DNA of 38,351 nucleotides, from positions 1 to 38,351 of the forward strand of contig CAIMFV010000009.1 in assembly GCA_903840435.1 (NCBI GenBank), written 5' to 3'. How positions within the stretch are numbered: position 1 is the stretch's first letter; each line of letters starts with the position of its first letter. The position numbers were made by a program, and so were the translations under genes. Below the pieces are notes generated by a model. It worked only from the letters and a program-made list of their open reading frames with translations. It was not told where the DNA came from and did no database searches. Source of the stretch: an uncultured Caulobacterales bacterium. GTDB taxonomy: Bacteria > Pseudomonadota > Alphaproteobacteria > Caulobacterales > Caulobacteraceae. Of the stretch, positions 34,125-38,351 are shown piece after piece.

Positions 34125-35416
34125 CGCCAGGGGCGCGGTTGCAAGCCGCAATTGAGGTTCTGACGATCCTCGAGGGCGACCGCGCTCCTGCCGATCAGGT
34201 GCTGAAAGCTTGGGGCCGCGAGCACCGGTTTGCCGGCTCCGCTGACCGCCGCGCCATTGCTGAGCGGGTCTATTCCATCCTTCGCGCCCGGGCGCGGCTC
34301 GCCTTTGCTATGGAGAGCGAGGCGCCGCGCCACCTGGTGCTGGCGGCGCTGTACCACTTGGACGGTCTTTCCATTCCCGAGATCACAGCCTTGAGCGCGG
34401 GCGAACACGGCCTTGCCCCGCCGACGTCTGACGAAATCGCCCTGTTGCAGGCGCCCGCGAGACCCGCGCCTGATTGGGTCCGCGCCGGCGTGCCGCCTTT
34501 CATCGCCGAGGCCTTTGCCACACGATTTGGCGAGGTTTGGATGGAGGAGGCGGCGGCTTTGATCCAGCCGCGCGCGCCGGTCGATCTACGCGTCAATGGC
34601 TTGCGGGGTGGGGTCGAGGGGGCTTTAAAACTCCTGGCGCTGGAACAGGTTCGCCCGGAGCGCACGCCCTGGTCGGCCTTTGGGCTGCGTCTGCCCGCCG
34701 CCGCCGCGACCGAGGTGCAAAAGACCCGTCCCTATAAGTCGGGCTGGATTGAGGTGCAGGACGAGGCAAGCCAGATTGCTGGCTTTCTCGCAGGCGCACA
34801 GCCCGGCGAAACCGTCATCGACTATTGCGCCGGGGCAGGGGGCAAGACCTTGGTCTTTGCCCAAGCCCTAAAGGGTCAGGGCCATTTGGTCGCCTGCGAT
34901 GTGCACCCAAAGCGCATGGCCGCCTTGCAAGAGCGGCTTGACCGGGCGGGGGCGGAAGCCGATGCGTTGCATATTGGCCCACAGGGCGAGGGGCTTGAGC
35001 ATCTGGTCGGTCGAGCGGATCTGGTTTTTGTCGATGCCCCCTGTTCGGGTTCCGGCACCTGGCGGCGCCACCCTGAAGGGGCCTGGCGCACCCGCGCCAG
35101 CCAGATTGGCCGGTTCGCTGACCTGCAGCTTGAGATCCTTCGCCGCGCCTCCCGCCTGGTCAAGGTTGGCGGGCGTCTAGCCTACGCCACCTGTTCGGTG
35201 CTGGCGGAGGAAAATGATCTGGTGGCCGATGCCTTTGCGGCCAGCGCGCCCAACTTCTTGCCGCTCACCATAGCTGAGGCCGCTGAGACGCCCTATTTGA
35301 CGCCCGCAGGCCGCCGCAAGGTCGTCGAGCTTGCCCACGGCGCGCGCCTGCAACTGACGCCGCGCCGCTCCGGCACGGATGGATTTTTTCTCGCCCTCTA
35401 TCACCGTCGCAACTGA
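34121..35416 (+). CDS. rsmB: RsmB-type 16S rRNA (cytosine-5) methyltransferase
   Basis: 431 residues from ATG 34121, overlapping the MAPEG stop. The N-terminal NusB-like helical part ([33 protein letters not shown]) distinguishes RsmB from other NOL1/NOP2 enzymes. The AdoMet domain has motif [10 protein letters not shown] (234-242), the aspartate of VACDVHP, and two catalytic cysteines, C308 in [15 protein letters not shown] and C358 in [11 protein letters not shown]. It methylates C967-equivalent of 16S rRNA in the cytosol. An upstream start at 34055 is inside the MAPEG gene. The 3' end of the frame overlaps an out-of-frame extension of guaA, but guaA proper begins at 35430. Confidence 0.9.
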   Translation: MTPGARLQAAIEVLTILEGDRAPADQVLKAWGREHRFAGSADRRAIAERVYSILRARARLAFAMESEAPRHLVLAALYHLDGLSIPEITALSAGEHGLAPPTSDEIALLQAPARPAPDWVRAGVPPFIAEAFATRFGEVWMEEAAALIQPRAPVDLRVNGLRGGVEGALKLLALEQVRPERTPWSAFGLRLPAAAATEVQKTRPYKSGWIEVQDEASQIAGFLAGAQPGETVIDYCAGAGGKTLVFAQALKGQGHLVACDVHPKRMAALQERLDRAGAEADALHIGPQGEGLEHLVGRADLVFVDAPCSGSGTWRRHPEGAWRTRASQIGRFADLQLEILRRASRLVKVGGRLAYATCSVLAEENDLVADAFAASAPNFLPLTIAEAAETPYLTPAGRRKVVELAHGARLQLTPRRSGTDGFFLALYHRRN

Positions 35417-35429
35417 ACGAAAGGCGCGC

Positions 35430-36995
35430 ATGTCCTCCTCAAAGCCCCATCAGACGTTGCTGATCCTCGATTTCGGCTCGCAAGTTACCCAACTGATCGC
35501 GCGGCGGGTGCGCGAGAGCGGCGTCTATTGCGAGATCCACCCCTTTGACAAGGCGACCCCGGAATTCTTAAGCCAGTTCGCGCCCGCCGCCATCATCCTG
35601 TCCGGCGGTCCGGCCAGTGTCCACGAAGATGACAGCCCGGCGGTCAATCCGGCGGTCTTTGCGCAAGGCGTACCGGTCTTGGGCATCTGCTATGGCGAGC
35701 AGACCCTGTGCGCCGTGTTGGGCGGCGCGGTGGAGCCCGGCCAATTGCGTGAATTTGGCCGCTCTGAGATTACCCTGACCAAAGAGAGCCCGCTCTTTGC
35801 CGGATTTGGCGGCGTTGGCCACAAAGAGACCGTGTGGATGAGCCATGGCGATAAGATCACCGCCTTGCCGCCCGGCTTTGAGGCCGTGGCCATTTCGGAG
35901 GGCTCGCCCTTCGCCGCTATCGCCAACGAAGCCCGCCGCATCTATGGCGTGCAGTTTCACCCAGAGGTCGCCCACACCCCGCGCGGACGCGACATTTTGC
36001 GCAACTTCACCCACGGGATTGCAGGGCTCAGTGGCGATTGGACCATGGCTGCGTTTCGCGCCGAAGCCATTGCCCGCATCCGGGCTCAGGTTGGCCAGGG
36101 GCGGGTGATTTGTGGCCTGTCTGGTGGGGTGGATTCCTCGGTTGCAGCGGTCCTGATCCACGAGGCCATTGGCGACCAGCTCACTTGCGTCTTTGTCGAT
36201 ACCGGGTTGATGCGGCGCAATGAGGCGAGCGAGGTCGTGTCGCTGTTCCGCGATCACTATAATATCCCGCTTGTCCATGTGGACGCGGGCGACCTTTTCT
36301 TAGGCGCCTTGCAAGGCGTCAGCGACCCGGAAACCAAGCGCAAAATCATCGGACGGCTCTTTGTCGAAACCTTTGACGCCGAAGCCGCCAAGATCGGCGG
36401 CGCCGATTTCCTCGCCCAAGGCACCCTCTATCCAGACGTGATCGAAAGCGTCTCGGCCCGCGGCGGTCCCTCGGCAGTGATCAAGAGCCATCACAATGTC
36501 GGTGGCCTGCCCGAACGGATGAAGATGAAGCTCGTCGAGCCGTTGCGCGAGCTTTTCAAGGACGAGGTGCGGGTGCTGGGGCGGGAGCTTGGCCTGCCCC
36601 CCGCCTTTGTCGGTCGCCATCCATTCCCCGGCCCTGGCCTTGCCATCCGCATCCCCGGCGAGATCACCCGCGAGGCCGTCGCCATCCTGCAACATGCCGA
36701 CGCGGTCTGGCTGGACGAGATCCGCAAGGCCGGGCTCTATGACGAGATTTGGCAGGCCTTCGCCGTGCTCCTGCCGGTCCGCACCGTCGGCGTCATGGGC
36801 GATGCCCGCACCTATGAGCGCGTCCTGGCGCTGCGCGCCGTTACCTCCACCGACGGTATGACCGCCGACATGTACGAATTCCCCTGGGAAACCCTCGGCC
36901 GCGCCGCCACCCGGATTGTCAACGAAGTCAAAGGCGTCAACCGGGTCGTCTACGACATCACCTCAAAACCACCCGGGACGATTGAGTGGGAGTGA
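35430..36995 (+). CDS. guaA: GMP synthase (glutamine-hydrolysing)
   Basis: 521 residues from ATG 35430 ([18 protein letters not shown]). The N-terminal class I glutamine amidotransferase has C87 (LGICYGEQ) and H177/E179 (QFHPEVAHT). The ATP-pyrophosphatase P-loop is LSGGVDSS (230-237). The C-terminal dimerisation domain ends [16 protein letters not shown], the typical terminus. Converts XMP to GMP, directly after the step of guaB. A start at 35379 would run inside rsmB; it is rejected. The proximity of guaB and guaA, separated by two unrelated genes, suggests joint transcription. Confidence 0.97.
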   Translation: MSSSKPHQTLLILDFGSQVTQLIARRVRESGVYCEIHPFDKATPEFLSQFAPAAIILSGGPASVHEDDSPAVNPAVFAQGVPVLGICYGEQTLCAVLGGAVEPGQLREFGRSEITLTKESPLFAGFGGVGHKETVWMSHGDKITALPPGFEAVAISEGSPFAAIANEARRIYGVQFHPEVAHTPRGRDILRNFTHGIAGLSGDWTMAAFRAEAIARIRAQVGQGRVICGLSGGVDSSVAAVLIHEAIGDQLTCVFVDTGLMRRNEASEVVSLFRDHYNIPLVHVDAGDLFLGALQGVSDPETKRKIIGRLFVETFDAEAAKIGGADFLAQGTLYPDVIESVSARGGPSAVIKSHHNVGGLPERMKMKLVEPLRELFKDEVRVLGRELGLPPAFVGRHPFPGPGLAIRIPGEITREAVAILQHADAVWLDEIRKAGLYDEIWQAFAVLLPVRTVGVMGDARTYERVLALRAVTSTDGMTADMYEFPWETLGRAATRIVNEVKGVNRVVYDITSKPPGTIEWE

Positions 36996-37213
36996 CCGGA
37001 TACCCTCGGCGGCAATAGCGTAGGTCTGGCCGCTCATTGTCTTCGCCCGGTCCTTCCACTCCTTCTCACCGCCGCGAATGAACTAAATCGCGCCGGGCCT
37101 TGGTCGTAAAGGTCGATTTTTGGATATGGGAGCTGCAGCGTAGTCTGGCGTACAATTCGGCGGGATCGTCGAGGCCTGTGGCTGCGCTGGCCTGTTTGAT
37201 TTGAACGAGAGAA
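36996..37213 (-). pseudogene. Coding-like remnants downstream of guaA
   Basis: No intact gene lies between guaA and 37414. On the minus strand, one frame reads LVQIKQASAATGLDDPAELY (about 37200-37140) and continues STFTTKARRDLVH to about 37085. A second frame, which has TAG just upstream, reads FIRGGEKEWKDRAKTMSGQT and YAIAAEGIR from 37082 to about 37000. Both look like real protein and would join after one small frameshift, so this is probably a decayed gene. No family recognised. Confidence 0.3.
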
Positions 37214-37214
37214 G

Positions 37215-37278
37215 TTCCCGATCGGGAAACTATTGGCGATATGAGGGGGGAAGCGGAGATAATTTTCCCGATCAGTAA
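37215..37278. promoter_or_regulatory. Two operator-like palindromes, exactly 50 bases apart
   Basis: TTCCCGATCGGGAA (37215-37228) is a perfect 14-base palindrome. TTCCCGATCAGTAA (37265-37278) matches it at 11 of 14 positions. Spacing from start to start is 50 bases, about five helical turns. TTCCC-N4-GGGAA sites are typical of dimeric HTH (XRE/HipB-like) regulators. They lie just upstream (minus-strand sense) of the decayed coding stretch. Confidence 0.4.
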
Positions 37279-37413
37279 ATATCATGATCGAATTGGAAAC
37301 GGGTTGCGCCCATGCGGCATGGTCCGGCGGACGCCAATCAACTGATAGCCCAAACAAGAGTATGTGCCGCCTTGATCGCGGCCAGCACGAGCGTTGCCGA
37401 CCCAACCGTGTAT

Positions 37414-38351
37414 TCACGCCAGCATGGGCCCATCGACCTTCCGTCGTGCCGAGTAAGGCAAATCGGGACCGTAGCCGTATCGCATCACAAGATCGGGACG
37501 TCGTCCCGGCAAGCCGATCAGGCTCGCGAGCTCGGGCCTCAGACGAGCGACCTCAACCGGCTGGTTGATGAACGCATGCTTGAGACCAAGCGCTGTCGCC
37601 TGCAACGCAAAACGCTGTGCGGTGCGCCCGGCCAGAACCCAATGCTCATGGTCCTCTCTTTGACCCACAAACACGGCGATGCCCGAGGACGAAGCGATCT
37701 GGCGGGCATATTTGTCGTTCTCCGGCCCCGTCTTAAACGCCAGGTCGAAAAACGTGGGCCCGAGCCACGCTGGCAGGGTTGGGTTCCCAGTCGTTGCGCT
37801 GAACAGACCGTCGCCTGTCCGCAGCGCCTGACGAGGACTGAACCGCATCCAACTCCGCAGCTCGCGTACGAAAGCCTTGTCCAACATCTGCGTTGTATTG
37901 CCTGCGATGACGATATCGCGGACGCGGTCGATCTGTGGCCGGTCTGAGATCAGGATCAGGTCCACGTCTGGAATGGCCGCCGTACTCGTCAGCGTCTTCA
38001 GATCCGCGCTGCTGACCACCTTGCCGTCATAGTCGCAGCGAGAGGATTGGCGCTTGGGGATCGCGTCAAAGAGGGGCGATGGGGCTGCAACTGCGCTATT
38101 GAACTCGAACACTGCGGCTCCGTCGTTCGACGGATCGAAACGGAGTTCGCCCTGTCGACCTCGAGCACCGCAAGCGAGGGAAAGATTTTCGGCGGCGCAG
38201 CCGAGACTCACAAACAGGTGGTGATCGTCCGGGTCAACGATTGGCGTTCGCCGCACGAGGTCGGGCAGCATCGTGATCTGGTTGCCATTAAGCCGAAATT
38301 TCCATGGCTGGGTATTATGACCGCTCGGGGCAAGCGTCGCGTATCGCAGGA
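37414..38351 (-). CDS. Nitroreductase-family (Acg-like) oxidoreductase, 5' end beyond window
   Basis: At least 312 codons. Near the window edge the frame reads LRYATLAPSGHNTQPWKFRL, the classic N-terminus of nitroreductase-like proteins, so the Met at 38271 is internal and the true start lies to the right of 38351. Later landmarks are SLGCAAENLSLACGARG, RQSSRCDYDGKVVS, and WVLAGRTAQRFALQATALGLKHAFINQPVE near the C-terminus, as in the Acg/Tat-linked FMN group of large (about 330 residue) members. The N-terminal region may include an export signal outside the window. It is separated from guaA by about 400 bases with decayed sequence, and the strand is opposite. Confidence 0.88.
   Translation of the reverse strand, partial: LRYATLAPSGHNTQPWKFRLNGNQITMLPDLVRRTPIVDPDDHHLFVSLGCAAENLSLACGARGRQGELRFDPSNDGAAVFEFNSAVAAPSPLFDAIPKRQSSRCDYDGKVVSSADLKTLTSTAAIPDVDLILISDRPQIDRVRDIVIAGNTTQMLDKAFVRELRSWMRFSPRQALRTGDGLFSATTGNPTLPAWLGPTFFDLAFKTGPENDKYARQIASSSGIAVFVGQREDHEHWVLAGRTAQRFALQATALGLKHAFINQPVEVARLRPELASLIGLPGRRPDLVMRYGYGPDLPYSARRKVDGPMLA

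Noticed and set aside
37034-37417. 127-residue minus-strand frame starting near the operator pair
   Set aside because: Its first residues look plausible but the second half becomes arginine-rich noise while another frame becomes protein-like; treated as a remnant and not a gene.
38269-38271. Start codon of the nitroreductase gene at 38271
   Set aside because: The frame stays open to the window edge and encodes the typical ATLAPSGHNTQPW motif upstream of this Met, so it is internal.

Overview
The window reads as a chromosomal segment of a GC-rich alphaproteobacterium. Evidence for this: a mipZ-type cell-division ATPase, an F0 operon with the duplicated b subunit (I-a-c-b'-b) that lacks the F1 genes, small alphaproteobacterial families (DUF1489, UbiK, YbjN), and dense head-to-tail genes with 4-base stop/start overlaps. 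The genus cannot be named from the sequence alone. Most of the window is ordinary core genome; three short stretches look acquired or decayed.

Layout. 1-430: array of about 117-base units of a palindromic intergenic repeat. 466-6742: selO, a DUF4282 membrane protein, trxB-rlmE, a YbjN-like protein, ubiK, an Lrp/AsnC regulator and a pirin. 6854-9483: promoter and atpI-atpB-atpE-atpF'-atpF. 9546-11948 (minus): purM-purN-unknown-arsC-like. 12026-13177: rnd. 13200-18393 (minus): lipoprotein, enoyl-CoA hydratase, DUF1489, mipZ, a membrane DnaJ protein and a TPR-sulfotransferase. 18549-20321: patatin phospholipase with a cyclic-nucleotide-binding domain. 20322-21367: AT-richer patch with a small membrane-anchored orphan and a coding relic. 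21368-25098: tam, ridA, fumC, a secreted glyoxalase-fold protein and a DUF1801 protein. 25162-28888 (minus): three translationally coupled genes, DUF3604 protein, membrane-anchored PpiC-type isomerase and HupE/UreJ-like membrane protein. 28971-32112: an intact IS1-family element. 32230-36995: guaB, MAPEG protein, rsmB, guaA. 36996-37413: no intact gene, but coding-like remnants and two operator-like palindromes 50 bases apart. 37414-38351: nitroreductase-family gene running off the right edge.

The most notable object is the 3142-base mobile element at 28971-32112. Its ends are near-perfect inverted repeats (19 of 20 matches), it is flanked by an 8-base direct repeat (CGCCCTTT), and its right end overlaps the stop codon of an intact IS1-family DDE transposase. 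Unlike a normal IS1 of under 1 kb, it carries four more genes: two tiny overlapping ones, and a pair made of an XRE-HTH/ImmA-type zinc-peptidase regulator and an uncharacterised partner. The same 13-mer lies at the -10 position in front of the transposase and at the start of the first passenger gene. This looks like a transposon that moves a regulator/protease module.

A second candidate system is the DUF3604-PPIase-HupE/UreJ operon, whose parts suggest an exported PHP-like metalloprotein with a dedicated foldase and a possible metal permease. Its promoter region is next to the insertion site of the element.
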